Below are positions 9,125-18,958 of a DNA stretch of 64,000 bases, piece after piece. Numbering within the stretch: position 1 is the first letter of the stretch; the number at the start of each line of letters is the position of its first letter. Source of the DNA: Phycisphaeraceae bacterium. GTDB lineage: Bacteria > Planctomycetota > Phycisphaerae > Phycisphaerales > SM1A02. Made by a program: the position numbers and the translations under genes. The notes beneath the pieces are model-generated. The model was given only the letters and a program-made list of their open reading frames with translations. It did no database searches and had not been told where the DNA came from. The stretch spans positions 496,001-560,000 of the forward strand of contig JAHBWZ010000001.1 of assembly GCA_019636755.1 (NCBI GenBank). Direction: 5' to 3'.

Positions 9125-10005
9125 CACACGGACCGGTCGGCCGGCGGCAGCGCGAACTCGAGGGGCCGGGCGTCCGCCACCACCCCGGCTTCGACGAGCT
9201 GCCGGCCGAAGCACGCCAGCGCCTCGATCGACCGGTGATCGAAGACGTACCGGATGTGCTTCGTCAGGTAGACGGAGGCAAGGTCCGCGGGCCAGCCGCG
9301 CGGTACGCCGTGTTCCGCGATGAGCGGCGCGGTGAGCGCCGCGTTCCGCCGTCGTTCCCGGTCGAGCACCAGCGCAAGCCTCCGGACCGGCGCCGCGGGC
9401 AGCCCGGGACGGGTCAGCCAGACGGCGAAGACGAACGGAAGCGAGAACGTCTCGCGCCAGGCATCTCCGAGGTCCAGCTGGAACGGGTATCGCACCGCGG
9501 GCGGCGAGTCCGTCACGACCTTGTCGCCGATGAGCAGCATCGCCGGGGGCCACTCCGCCGGGTGACCGCCCGCCATGCGCTCGCGCGCATCGAACGGGAC
9601 GATCGCCGGCGCCCGCCCGAACCGCGCGCGGAAGAGCACGCGCAGCAGCGCGATGGACGTGTGCGAGTCCGTGTCGGCATGGACCTCGGTGACCTGCGGG
9701 ATCGGCCGCGTGGCGTACACGCGCACGGTGAGCGTGGGCCCGTCGCATCCCAGTTGCCCCACCGGGAGAATCGGACAGGGCACGGGCGCCAGGAAGTAGT
9801 CGACCGACGAGGCGAGCGCGACATCCAGGGCCCCTGCCAGCAGCCGGTCGATCAGCTGGCTGGGGACCATGCGCTCGACGTGCACGCCCGGAAGGGATTC
9901 CACGCCGTCGATGAGCGGGACCGTGTTCAGGAATGACACGGCGCCGATCCGCAGCACCTCGGGCGGGGCGCCCCGTGCGGACGTTGCTTCCATCAGCGGG
10001 CTCAT
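9124..10005 (-). CDS. mqnA: Chorismate dehydratase, menaquinone biosynthesis by the futalosine route
   Basis: The 293-residue protein matches MqnA: the N-terminal RIGAVSFLNTVPLIDG, LLAGALDVALASSVDYF, and the central MLLIGDKVV. MqnA converts chorismate to 3-[(1-carboxyvinyl)oxy]benzoate in the cytosol, the first step of the futalosine menaquinone pathway. The start at 10005 overlaps the alr stop by ATGA, which fixes it. The stop overlaps the next gene, giving a three-gene coupled unit alr-mqnA-sigma-like. No other mqn genes are present in this window, so the rest of the pathway must be encoded elsewhere. Confidence 0.92.
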   Translation of the reverse strand: MSPLMEATSARGAPPEVLRIGAVSFLNTVPLIDGVESLPGVHVERMVPSQLIDRLLAGALDVALASSVDYFLAPVPCPILPVGQLGCDGPTLTVRVYATRPIPQVTEVHADTDSHTSIALLRVLFRARFGRAPAIVPFDARERMAGGHPAEWPPAMLLIGDKVVTDSPPAVRYPFQLDLGDAWRETFSLPFVFAVWLTRPGLPAAPVRRLALVLDRERRRNAALTAPLIAEHGVPRGWPADLASVYLTKHIRYVFDHRSIEALACFGRQLVEAGVVADARPLEFALPPADRSV

Positions 10006-11390
10006 GGCGCGATGGTAGCCCGGACCTGCGGAAGGACCTCGATGTCCGTCGCACCGGGCGCGGGCACCGCGGTCCGCTGCACGCGCGTCGGCCGTGCCTC
10101 GTCCACCATCGGCGACGGCATCCCCCCCGTTGCCATCGCGGTGGGCACGATCACCCGCGGCAGGCGCGGCGAGAGCCGGCAGAGCAGTTCCAGCGCGTTG
10201 GTCCGGGCGGACGCCGCCAGCGCCCCCAGGTGCGTGCAGGCCGCGGGATCGGGGGTGATGAGTTCGACGGCGGTTCCCCGGGCGGCGTGGTCCATGATCG
10301 CACGGCGCTCCGGCGCGGTCAGCGGCGTGGTGCCGTCCGCCTGCACCACGTCGCCGAGGTCGATCGTCATCTGGTCCATGTTGACCGCGCCGACGATGGC
10401 GGCCCATCCGCACAGCCGGCCGCCGCGCACCGCGGTCTCCACCATCACCCGCGCCGCCGGTCGTCCCGGTGTCGTGCCCATCGAGCGCGGCCAGCCGTCG
10501 GCGTACCCGACCGGCACCAGGCCCAGCCGGGTCGCCACCGGCGCGCGCCAGGTCGCGCCGTATCCGACCTGGCATCCCGCGGCCACGTCGCGGACCAGCG
10601 CCAGCTGCGCCCGCCAGCGCACGATCGGTGTGAGCGCCCCCGCGCCGTCGAGGATCGACGGGGTCGCGCTCTGCGCCAGCGGCTCGCGGCCGATGCCGAC
10701 CCAGCCCTGTCCGACCCGCACCATCGACGCGTGGTAGCGCACGCTCCGCAGGGTGCCGCACGTGTTCGCGATATGGATGAGCGCGTCCGGCGGCAGCAGG
10801 CGCGAGATCGACGCGACGGCACCACAGAACCGCCGGTGCTGGGCCTCGGTCCGCTGCGGGTCGCTGTCGGCCGAGGCGAATTGCGACATCACCCCCCGCA
10901 GGGCCAGCCCCGGCGTCCGTAGGACCTCCGCCGCCAGCGCCGCGATCGCGTCCGGCTCGCAGCCGCCCCGCGCCATCCCCGTGTCGACCTCGATGTGAAC
11001 CGGGACCCGGGCATCGGTGGCCGCGGCCAGCCCGGCGAGCGAGCGGATCTGCGACGGTTCGTGAACCACCAGTTCGACCGCGTCCGCCCGGACCAGCGGC
11101 TCCAGCACCGGCTCCGGTCCCGGCGCGGCGAACGGCATGAGCACGATCGCGCGCGCGGCCCCGGCCACCAGCAGGTCGACCAGGTCCAGTGCCTGCTCCG
11201 GGGTGTACACCGCGATGAACCGGACATGCTCATCGAGCATGAGCGGCGTGACGATGCGGGCGCCGAGCCCGTACCCGTCCGCCTTGACGACCGGACAGAG
11301 CCCGGCCCCCGGGGCCAGCAGTCGGCGCAGCAGTCGGAGATTGTGGCGAAGCGCGGCGCGGTCGATTTCGAGTCGGCTGGTCGGTGCCAT
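10002..11390 (-). CDS. alr: Alanine racemase, PLP-dependent
   Basis: The 462-residue protein carries the PLP-lysine motif VVKADGYGLGA near the N-terminus, the catalytic tyrosine in QVGYGATW and the downstream GYADGWPR motif. It interconverts L- and D-alanine for peptidoglycan. The start at 11390 (MAPTSRLEIDR) places the family N-terminus correctly; the open frame extends 42 codons further upstream without family character. It is longer than a typical Alr (about 370) because of a C-terminal extension of roughly 60-80 residues rich in Pro, Thr and Ala whose role is unknown. It overlaps mqnA by 4 bp and diverges from the helicase gene 109 bp away. Confidence 0.93.
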   Translation of the reverse strand: MAPTSRLEIDRAALRHNLRLLRRLLAPGAGLCPVVKADGYGLGARIVTPLMLDEHVRFIAVYTPEQALDLVDLLVAGAARAIVLMPFAAPGPEPVLEPLVRADAVELVVHEPSQIRSLAGLAAATDARVPVHIEVDTGMARGGCEPDAIAALAAEVLRTPGLALRGVMSQFASADSDPQRTEAQHRRFCGAVASISRLLPPDALIHIANTCGTLRSVRYHASMVRVGQGWVGIGREPLAQSATPSILDGAGALTPIVRWRAQLALVRDVAAGCQVGYGATWRAPVATRLGLVPVGYADGWPRSMGTTPGRPAARVMVETAVRGGRLCGWAAIVGAVNMDQMTIDLGDVVQADGTTPLTAPERRAIMDHAARGTAVELITPDPAACTHLGALAASARTNALELLCRLSPRLPRVIVPTAMATGGMPSPMVDEARPTRVQRTAVPAPGATDIEVLPQVRATIAP

Positions 11391-11499
11391 ACGTCGAGGG
11401 TGTGCGGGGCCCGGACGCCCGCGATTCCGGCGTCCGTCGGCCGGAAGCGCGGGCGTGCAGGAAACCGGCATGTTGTATCGACCGGGACGCGATCGTACC

Positions 11500-12864
11500 A
11501 TGACCGGCTTCCCCATGATTCACCCGGACGACATCTTCGACACGACCATCGGATTCGCCGATCTCGCACTCAGTGATCCGGTCCGCCGGGCGATCGACGA
11601 TCTCGGGTTCGTCCATCCGACGCTTGCGCAGGCGCAGATCATTCCGCTTGCCCTCACCGGGCGCGACATCCTCGGCCAGTCCAAGACGGGGACCGGCAAG
11701 ACGCTTGCCTTCGCCGTTCCCGCGATCGAGGCGCTGAAGGACCGCGCGCCGTTCGGCGCGCTCGTGCTCTGCCCGACGCGGGAACTGGCGATCCAGGTCG
11801 CGCAGGAATTCCGCAATCTCACCAAGTACACGGACCTCAAGGTCGCGGCGATCTACGGCGGCCAGCCGATGCGCCAGCAGGGTCCCAAACTGGCGCGGGA
11901 ACCGGACATCATCGTCGGCACGCCCGGCCGCGTCATGGACTTCCATCGCCGCGGCGCTCTGCCCTATGACCGCTTCCGGTTCGTCGTGCTGGACGAGGTG
12001 GACCGGATGCTGGACATCGGCTTCCGCGAGGACATCCGCCGCATCCTCGGCGGCATGACGCAGGCGCACCAGACCATCCTGGTCTCGGCGACCATCTCCG
12101 ACGAGATCGAGCGCCTCGCGCGGAAGTACCTGAAGGACCCGGTGAAGTTCGTCCTGACGGCGAAGAGCCTCACCGTGCAGCAGGTCGAGCAGCGTCACTT
12201 CGCGGTGGAGCCGTGGGACAAGAGCCGGCTCCTCGTGCACCTGCTCACCCACGAGGAACCCGCGCTCACCGTCGTGTTCTGCCGGACGAAGCAGACCGTC
12301 GACGCCCTCACCGAGTTCCTGCGCCGGAAGAAGATCGACGCGCAGGCCATCCACGGGGATCTGCACCAGGGGCAGCGCAACAAGGTGATGGAGAAGCTTC
12401 GCGGCGGCGAACTCAAGGTCCTCATCGCGTCCGACCTGGCCGCGCGCGGCCTGGACGTCGATGACATCTCGCACGTGGTCAACTTCGACCTGCCGGAGGA
12501 CCCGGAGGTCTACGTCCACCGGATCGGGCGCACCGCCCGCGCCGGGCGGAAGGGCATCGCGTGGAGCTTCGTGTCGCCGGGAGACGGCGCCCTGCTGTCG
12601 CAGATCGAGCAGCTGACCAACGTCGAGATCCAGCAGCAGGCGTTCACCGACTTCGAACCGGGGCCGGTTCCGGAGGCGGTCCTGCGGCGGCGTGCCGAGG
12701 AGCAGACGCGGCGTGAGACGCAGGCCGCGCAGTCCAGCCGGATGAAGACCGAACTTCCGCCGGCCGCGTCCGCCGTGGACGCGGCGCGCTTTCCGGATGG
12801 ACTCGTCCCCCGCGCCATGCCGACCCGGCGGCTCGGCGGTCGCCTGCGCACCCGGCGACGGTGA
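11500..12864 (+). CDS. DEAD-box family ATP-dependent RNA helicase (DEVD variant)
   Basis: The 454-residue protein contains, in order, the Q-motif region (GFVHPTLAQAQIIP), Walker A SKTGTGKT, PTRELA, the Walker B written DEVD rather than DEAD, SAT, ARGLDVDD and HRIGRTARAG. These enzymes unwind short RNA duplexes in ribosome assembly or RNA decay. The C-terminal 80 residues are a basic, Arg-rich tail likely to bind RNA. A second possible start at 11515 would remove five residues. Confidence 0.93.
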   Translation: MTGFPMIHPDDIFDTTIGFADLALSDPVRRAIDDLGFVHPTLAQAQIIPLALTGRDILGQSKTGTGKTLAFAVPAIEALKDRAPFGALVLCPTRELAIQVAQEFRNLTKYTDLKVAAIYGGQPMRQQGPKLAREPDIIVGTPGRVMDFHRRGALPYDRFRFVVLDEVDRMLDIGFREDIRRILGGMTQAHQTILVSATISDEIERLARKYLKDPVKFVLTAKSLTVQQVEQRHFAVEPWDKSRLLVHLLTHEEPALTVVFCRTKQTVDALTEFLRRKKIDAQAIHGDLHQGQRNKVMEKLRGGELKVLIASDLAARGLDVDDISHVVNFDLPEDPEVYVHRIGRTARAGRKGIAWSFVSPGDGALLSQIEQLTNVEIQQQAFTDFEPGPVPEAVLRRRAEEQTRRETQAAQSSRMKTELPPAASAVDAARFPDGLVPRAMPTRRLGGRLRTRRR

Positions 12865-13039
12865 TCCGCCGCCCGGAAGCGTTCATCGGCACCGCGCCGG
12901 ACCGCGGTCGAGGGGGGCACATCACGCCGGGACCACGGCGCCCCGGCCGGTGCGCATCGATACTCTGTTCCGCGCGGACCGGCGCCGCGCATCTCACGCC
13001 CTCCGGGCCCCGCCGCCTCCGCCGCAGTCGCCTTCCGTC

Positions 13040-14125
<1,086 letters not shown>

Positions 14126-14238
14126 TCACCGCCCGCACGCCTGATCTCATCCACCTCCACTGCCCCCCGCCGGACCGCTCGTCCGCACGCCGGCGCCCCG
14201 CATCGACCACAGGCTGCCTGCCTCGGAGCCACCGCACC

Positions 14239-15480
14239 ATGCCATCGCCCGCACCGCCCGACGATGACCACCGGGATGAGGATCCGTCGCCGGACCCGGA
14301 CGACGCCGGAACCTCCGAGGACGCCCGCGAGGTCGACGGCTACCTGGAGATCGCATCCGGCGCGGAAGGACGTCTGCGCCGCATCACCGACCGCGTCCTC
14401 CAGTCCCCCGACGACCCCTATGTTCCGCAGTCGCTGATCCAGCGCTTCCGGCTGCGACCGGGCCATCACATCGTCGCGCAGGTCGGCACGCATCAGCCCA
14501 GGCGCCGTCAAGGCCGCAGTCGCGACCCGCGGCCGACCATCGACCGCATCCGGCTCGTCGAGGGCATGACCGTCGACGACTTCCGCAGGCGCAAGCCGTT
14601 CGAGGACCTGACCGCCGTCGATCCGCAGCCGCGCATGGTGCTGGAGCACCCGGGCTGTCCGCCCGCGTGCCGGCTCATCGACATGTTCTGTCCCATCGGC
14701 TTCGGCACGCGCGGCCTCATCGTCGCCCCGCCGAAGGCCGGCAAGACCGTGCTGCTCCAGCAGATCGCCTCGGGCATCCGGCACAACCACCCGCAGGTCC
14801 ATGTCATCGCGCTGCTCATCGACGAGCGCCCGGAGGAGGTGACCGACTTCCAGCGCAACGTGCCCGCCCAGGTCCTCGCGTCCTCCAACGATCTGGACGT
14901 GACCGCGCACACGACGCTCGGCATCCTCGCCATCGAGCGTGCCAAGCGCCTTCTGGAGGCGGGACGCGACGTCGTCGTGCTGCTGGACTCGCTGACGCGC
15001 CTCGGCCGCGCGTTCAACAATGTCCGCAAGTATGCCAGCAGCGGACGCACGATGACCGGCGGCCTCGATGCCCGCGCACTGGAGGTTCCCAAGCAGCTCT
15101 TCGGCTCCGCCCGCCGCGCGGAGGAGGGCGGATCGCTGACGATCGTCGCCACCTGCCTGGTGGACACGGGATCCCGTGCGGACCAGATCATCTTCGAGGA
15201 GTTCAAGGGCACCGGCAACATGGAACTCATCCTCGATCGATCGATCGCCGAGCAGCGGATCTTCCCGGCGATCAACCTCGCGGCATCCGGCACCCGCAAG
15301 GAGCACCTGCTCATGGACGAGATCGAACTGCGCACGGTCACCGCGCTGCGCCGGCGACTCATCAACATGAAGCCGCCCGTCCAGATCGACCAGCTCCTCA
15401 GGGCGATCGCCCGCACGAAGTCCAACGACGAACTGGTCCGCGGTGCCGCCGCGGCAACCGAGGCGGCAGGCCGCGGCTGA
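14239..15480 (+). CDS. rho: Transcription termination factor Rho
   Basis: The 413-residue protein has the Rho Walker A PPKAGKT, the signature LLIDERPEEVTD, the Q-loop region NNVRKYASSGRTMTGG and the R-loop/arginine finger segment (RSIAEQRIFPAINL). Rho is a hexameric RNA translocase that ends transcription. The N-terminus is an acidic, Pro/Asp-rich stretch of about 35 residues and the RNA-binding domain begins at EVDGYLEIAS, so this is a compact Rho. It is preceded 113 bp upstream by psuG and followed by a 540-bp non-coding region. Confidence 0.96.
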   Translation: MPSPAPPDDDHRDEDPSPDPDDAGTSEDAREVDGYLEIASGAEGRLRRITDRVLQSPDDPYVPQSLIQRFRLRPGHHIVAQVGTHQPRRRQGRSRDPRPTIDRIRLVEGMTVDDFRRRKPFEDLTAVDPQPRMVLEHPGCPPACRLIDMFCPIGFGTRGLIVAPPKAGKTVLLQQIASGIRHNHPQVHVIALLIDERPEEVTDFQRNVPAQVLASSNDLDVTAHTTLGILAIERAKRLLEAGRDVVVLLDSLTRLGRAFNNVRKYASSGRTMTGGLDARALEVPKQLFGSARRAEEGGSLTIVATCLVDTGSRADQIIFEEFKGTGNMELILDRSIAEQRIFPAINLAASGTRKEHLLMDEIELRTVTALRRRLINMKPPVQIDQLLRAIARTKSNDELVRGAAAATEAAGRG

Positions 15481-16020
15481 CACGGCCGTCGGTATCCAGG
15501 CGCCTGACGTCCGAGACAGGCATCACGCGTCTCTCTGCCGTCACCTCGCGCGCAAGGGTGCGCGCGCGACCGCGACCGTGTGAGGCTCGATGTGACCGGT
15601 CACACGGTCCTCGCAGACGGCGCGCCCATGTCCCCACCCACCACGCATCGCGCCGTCACGCCAGGGGGGGGTGCGGGGGGACGCAGTCCCCCTGCGCTCG
15701 CGGACCTGGAGTTCCGATCGAGTCAAGCCGAAGCGCAGACGCCGAGTCGGATCTCTGCACATGCGCGCCTGGGCCACGGTGCCGGATCGAACGCAGTCTG
15801 CGCTGGATCGCCGTGTCCCGACCACCGGGAATCTCGAGACCTGTGAAACGCGTGCGCAGGGCTCGAATGCAGCGCCGCCGGCCATCCGCTTCGACTTCTC
15901 GGTTCGCGTGCGCAGGGGGGCTGCGCCCCCCCGCACCCCCCCTCGCGTGGCGGGGGCGTGGTGAACTGCGGTGGTCCCCAAACGGCGGACACTGGCGCGC
16001 CCGCGCCGCTCACCCGCCGG
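15481..16020. other. Non-coding interval with G/C-run repeats
   Basis: No credible gene is seen; short open frames on both strands lack codon character or domains. The interval holds a pair of G/C-run elements in inverted orientation, described separately, and lies between convergent rho and the dockerin-like gene. Confidence 0.5.
15662..15943. repeat. Inverted pair of roughly 35-bp G/C-run elements
   Basis: The left arm is 15662-15697 and the right arm 15910-15943. Each contains runs of six or more G or C and an internal palindrome of the form GGGGGNCTGCGNCCCCC; the right arm is a near reverse complement of the left, 212 bp apart. Each arm could fold as a hairpin and the runs could form quadruplex structures. 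The role is unknown; it may be a MITE-like or REP-like element. Confidence 0.65.
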
Positions 16021-16845
16021 TCATGGGCACGCGCCCCACGCCGCGACCAGGATGAGCAGGTCATCGAAGCCGACGACGCCGTCGCTGTTCACATCGGCGG
16101 AACCGGCGGTGCCCCACTGGCCGAGGAGCGTGAGCAGGTCGCTGAAACCGACGCTGCCGTCGCCGTCCAGGTCGGTCGGACATGGCAGCGAGGTGTCGCG
16201 GATCACGAGCGCCCGCCCCTCGCCGAGCACCTGGAACACCGGGCCGCCGCTTCCATGGAGCCATCGGGCGGTTGCATTGCTTCCACCGCTGCCCCGCGCC
16301 CACTTCCAGGCGGCGGCGTACTGGTGACTCAGGCCGACGATGCCGATGAACCAGCGCACGTTCTCCGGCGTGTTCGCCGGCAGCGTGAACGGCGTCGGGA
16401 CCTCCAGCGTGTACTTCGTCAGGCCGCCCGGACCGGCCGTCTGCGTGATCGCACTGGTCTCGAACATCACCGTCGGCACCGGCCGCGGAACTCCGCCGCC
16501 ATAGTAGAAGAAGCCGAGCGGCTGGTACGCGATCGTGTTCGGATCCTGCCTCCAGATCTCGATGCGGAACCCGACTTCGCACACGCCGCTGCCCCACCAT
16601 TCGATGTGATCGATGGTCCTGGGGGCGGCCAGTGTGAAGTCGGTCCAGCACACGGTGTCGAGGTCGGAGTCGTCCTCATTCGGGCCGGGGTCGCGCCAGA
16701 GATGCGACTCGCGCAGAGTGCCGCCGACAACCGGGGGCTGATCGACAAGGATGCCCGCGCTCGCAACGGCAGCGCACGTCAGGATCGAGATGCAGGTCAG
16801 CACCCGCGTGGCGGTCGGGATTCGAGGCGTCATTGCGGCGTTCAT
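16021..16845 (-). CDS. Secreted protein with C-terminal dockerin-like repeats
   Basis: The start at 16845 has GGAGGA just upstream. The 274-residue protein has a signal peptide ending near VASA, a middle domain of about 170 residues with beta-strand character (IDHIEWWGSGV..FRIEIW), and two calcium-loop repeats at the C-terminus (DLDGDGSVGFSDLLTLLGQWG and DVNSDGVVGFDDLLILVAAWG). Such dockerin-like tails are abundant in planctomycete exported proteins. Partner cohesins are not known here. The middle domain resembles those of other planctomycete secreted proteins but I cannot name it; the PEP-type chimera at 52292 has a similar WWGFHI element. Confidence 0.8.
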   Translation of the reverse strand: MNAAMTPRIPTATRVLTCISILTCAAVASAGILVDQPPVVGGTLRESHLWRDPGPNEDDSDLDTVCWTDFTLAAPRTIDHIEWWGSGVCEVGFRIEIWRQDPNTIAYQPLGFFYYGGGVPRPVPTVMFETSAITQTAGPGGLTKYTLEVPTPFTLPANTPENVRWFIGIVGLSHQYAAAWKWARGSGGSNATARWLHGSGGPVFQVLGEGRALVIRDTSLPCPTDLDGDGSVGFSDLLTLLGQWGTAGSADVNSDGVVGFDDLLILVAAWGACP

Positions 16846-17061
16846 GGTTCCTCCGATGGCGGAGCGGGAGGCGAGGGCGACCGGCCGGTGTGCCGGTCCG
16901 CAGGCCGGGACGCGTGCGGCGGACACACCCGCCGCAGCGATCCCGCCCATCGACCGTGGAAGTGTGGCGTCACCTGCGCGCCGCGGACACCGGGGTTGAC
17001 CCGGATTCCGCAGATCCCGCCACGGGGAAAGCCCGGCACATGGCGCGAGATGGTGCCGCGC

Positions 17062-17715
17062 TCACGGGTCCGACATCAGGCCGAGCTCGTTCGCGAGACG
17101 CACGAGGTCCGATCGGCTCTTCAGGCCCAGCTTCTTCATGAGCCTGGCGCGATACGACTCGATCGTCTTGACGCTGAGACCGACCTCGTCGGCGATCTGC
17201 CGGTTCGTGTAGCCGCGCGCCACCTGTCGCAGGACCTCCCGCTCACGATCGCTCATGCGGTCGACCGGTGCTGCCTCCCGCCGGGCATCGTCCGTCGCGA
17301 GAATGGTCTCGAGGAGAGCAGCGTCGCCGACGTCGATGAAGACGCGTCCGCGCGCAACGGCACGGATGGCCGCGATCAGCTCGCTGTCGGCGGCGCTCTT
17401 GTTGACGTACCCCGCGGCGCCCATCGCGATCGCAGATCGCACGTAGGCGGGATCGTCATGCATCGTGACCACGATGATGCGCGCTCCGGGAACCGCCGTG
17501 CGCAGTCGCTCGACGGAAGCAAGCCCGGATGGCCCGGGCATGGAGAGATCGAGCGTGATGATGGCGGGTGCGAGTCGCGGTGCGATCTCGATTGCTTCCC
17601 TGAGTGTGCCCGCTTCGCCCACGACCCGGATGTCCGGTTCCGCATCGAGCATCATCCGCAGACCCTTGCGGACCATGGCGTGATCGTCGACGATCAGGAC
17701 TTCAATGCGACTCAT
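17062..17715 (-). CDS. NarL/FixJ-type response regulator
   Basis: The 217-residue protein has a receiver domain (VLIVDDHAMVRKGL, phospho-acceptor Asp in TLDLSMP at about 56, conserved Lys in GYVNKSA) and a LuxR-type HTH at the C-terminus (SDREREVLRQVARGYTNRQIADEVGLSVKT). It is a DNA-binding transcription regulator activated by phosphorylation. Its ATG overlaps the stop of the sensor kinase (ATGA at 17712-17715), so the two genes are co-translated partners. Target genes are unknown; secreted dockerin-like genes flank the pair on both sides. Confidence 0.95.
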   Translation of the reverse strand: MSRIEVLIVDDHAMVRKGLRMMLDAEPDIRVVGEAGTLREAIEIAPRLAPAIITLDLSMPGPSGLASVERLRTAVPGARIIVVTMHDDPAYVRSAIAMGAAGYVNKSAADSELIAAIRAVARGRVFIDVGDAALLETILATDDARREAAPVDRMSDREREVLRQVARGYTNRQIADEVGLSVKTIESYRARLMKKLGLKSRSDLVRLANELGLMSDP

Positions 17716-18590
17716 GACGCGGTCCGCTTCCTGGCGTGGGGGAACGTCGCGGAGATGACGGTTCCACCCGCCTGCGACGACATGATCGAGAAGGCCCCGT
17801 CGCGGAGCAGCACGCGCTGGCGCATTCCCTGAATTCCGAAGCCTCCGCCCCGGCTTCCGGAGGGATCCCGCGGCATGCCGACGCCATTGTCGGAGACCGT
17901 GAGCCGCAGCGATCCGCCGGTGTCCTCGAGCACCACCTGCAGGCGAGTGGCCTGCGCGTGCCGGACTGCGTTGTTCAGCGATTCCTGCAGAACGCGGTAC
18001 GCCGCGATTTCGATCTCCGGATCGTATCGCCCGGAGCCCGTTCGAATGGTCCGTTCGATCGCAGTCCCGCTCGCCGACGCGACATCCTCGCAGAGGCGGT
18101 CGGCGGCGACCGCGAGCCCCAGGTCGGTGAGGACGCCGGTCGCGAGTCCGCGGGCCAGTCGGCGCGACGATTCGATCGTCGATGCGGCCATCTGCACGAC
18201 CTTCTCCGCGCCGATCTTCGCATCCGCGAGCGTTGCGGCATTCATGATCGACCGTGCTCCGAGCAGGACGGCGGTCTGCGCCTGCCCGAGTTCGTCGTGG
18301 AGATCGCGGGCCAGCCTGCTTCGCTCCTCCTCCTGGATCGCGAGCGTCCGATCAAGGAACGTCCTGCGTTCCGCGATCGTCGCACGCAGCGGGCGGACGA
18401 CGAAGATCCAGAGCACCGGCCACAGCGCGGCGACGACGAACAGCGCGTCGAGCAGTGAGACGAGGAAGTCGCGGCCACCGGTCGGTCCGTCGCGTTCGGC
18501 AAAGATCATGAACGCCAGTTCGACGCCGAAGGCCACCACGAGCACGATCACCAGGACCCGGATCGGCGAGATTGCTTCAACCGGCTGCAT
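17712..18590 (-). CDS. Membrane sensor histidine kinase (HisKA_3 / HATPase type)
   Basis: The 292-residue protein has two membrane helices (about 10-32 and 44-68) with a very short intervening loop, the HisKA_3 phosphorylation site in RDLHDELGQAQT, the N-box ESLNNAVRHA and the G-boxes DNGVGMP and GGGFGIQGM. It belongs to the NarX/DegS-like class that pairs with LuxR-type regulators. The start at 18590 is the first ATG before the first helix; a longer frame upstream has no family features. With almost no periplasmic domain, the signal may be membrane-borne. Confidence 0.9.
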   Translation of the reverse strand: MQPVEAISPIRVLVIVLVVAFGVELAFMIFAERDGPTGGRDFLVSLLDALFVVAALWPVLWIFVVRPLRATIAERRTFLDRTLAIQEEERSRLARDLHDELGQAQTAVLLGARSIMNAATLADAKIGAEKVVQMAASTIESSRRLARGLATGVLTDLGLAVAADRLCEDVASASGTAIERTIRTGSGRYDPEIEIAAYRVLQESLNNAVRHAQATRLQVVLEDTGGSLRLTVSDNGVGMPRDPSGSRGGGFGIQGMRQRVLLRDGAFSIMSSQAGGTVISATFPHARKRTAS

Positions 18591-18854
18591 GGGGGATTCC
18601 AGGCGGGGCCCTTGGCGCGCTTCAGGGTCTCCGGACGACCGGCCGCGGCCCCGCGGCCAAGCGTACACGCGGCGGATCGAACCGGGGGCAGGCCGCCGGC
18701 CGCAGGCAGGCCGGACCATGGACGCGCGACGACCATCGGGATCCCGGCCCGATGAGCCGGACGGCGCGGGCCGCCGTCCGACCGGCCGCGGAGGTACCCG
18801 GCCGGAGACGGGAACTCGGCCGTCTGCGGGCGGCCGCGCTCGCGCGGATCTCCT
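18591..18854. other. Non-coding interval upstream of the kinase gene
   Basis: No gene or motif is recognised here. It presumably carries the promoter of the two-component operon. Confidence 0.4.
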
Positions 18855-18895
18855 GAAAGAAAGCCCGCGCCAGGCGCTCGTGCGCCGGACGCGGG
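18855..18895 (-). terminator. Intrinsic terminator for the choice-of-anchor L protein gene
   Basis: Arms of 14 bp (18864-18877 and 18882-18895, 12 of 14 paired) enclose a 4-base loop. On the minus strand the stem is followed by CTTTCTTTC. It lies about 65 bp past the stop of the gene ending at 18959. Confidence 0.7.
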
Positions 18896-18958
18896 ACGTG
18901 GGTCGAGGCAGGTCGGATGCGCCCTGCGCCGGCGGTGCGGCGCGAACGGCTCCGCGGC

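Noticed and set aside
15541-15981. Open frames on both strands between rho and the dockerin-like gene
   Set aside because: They read through G/C-run elements as Pro/Arg/Gly-rich peptides and have no start signals or domains.
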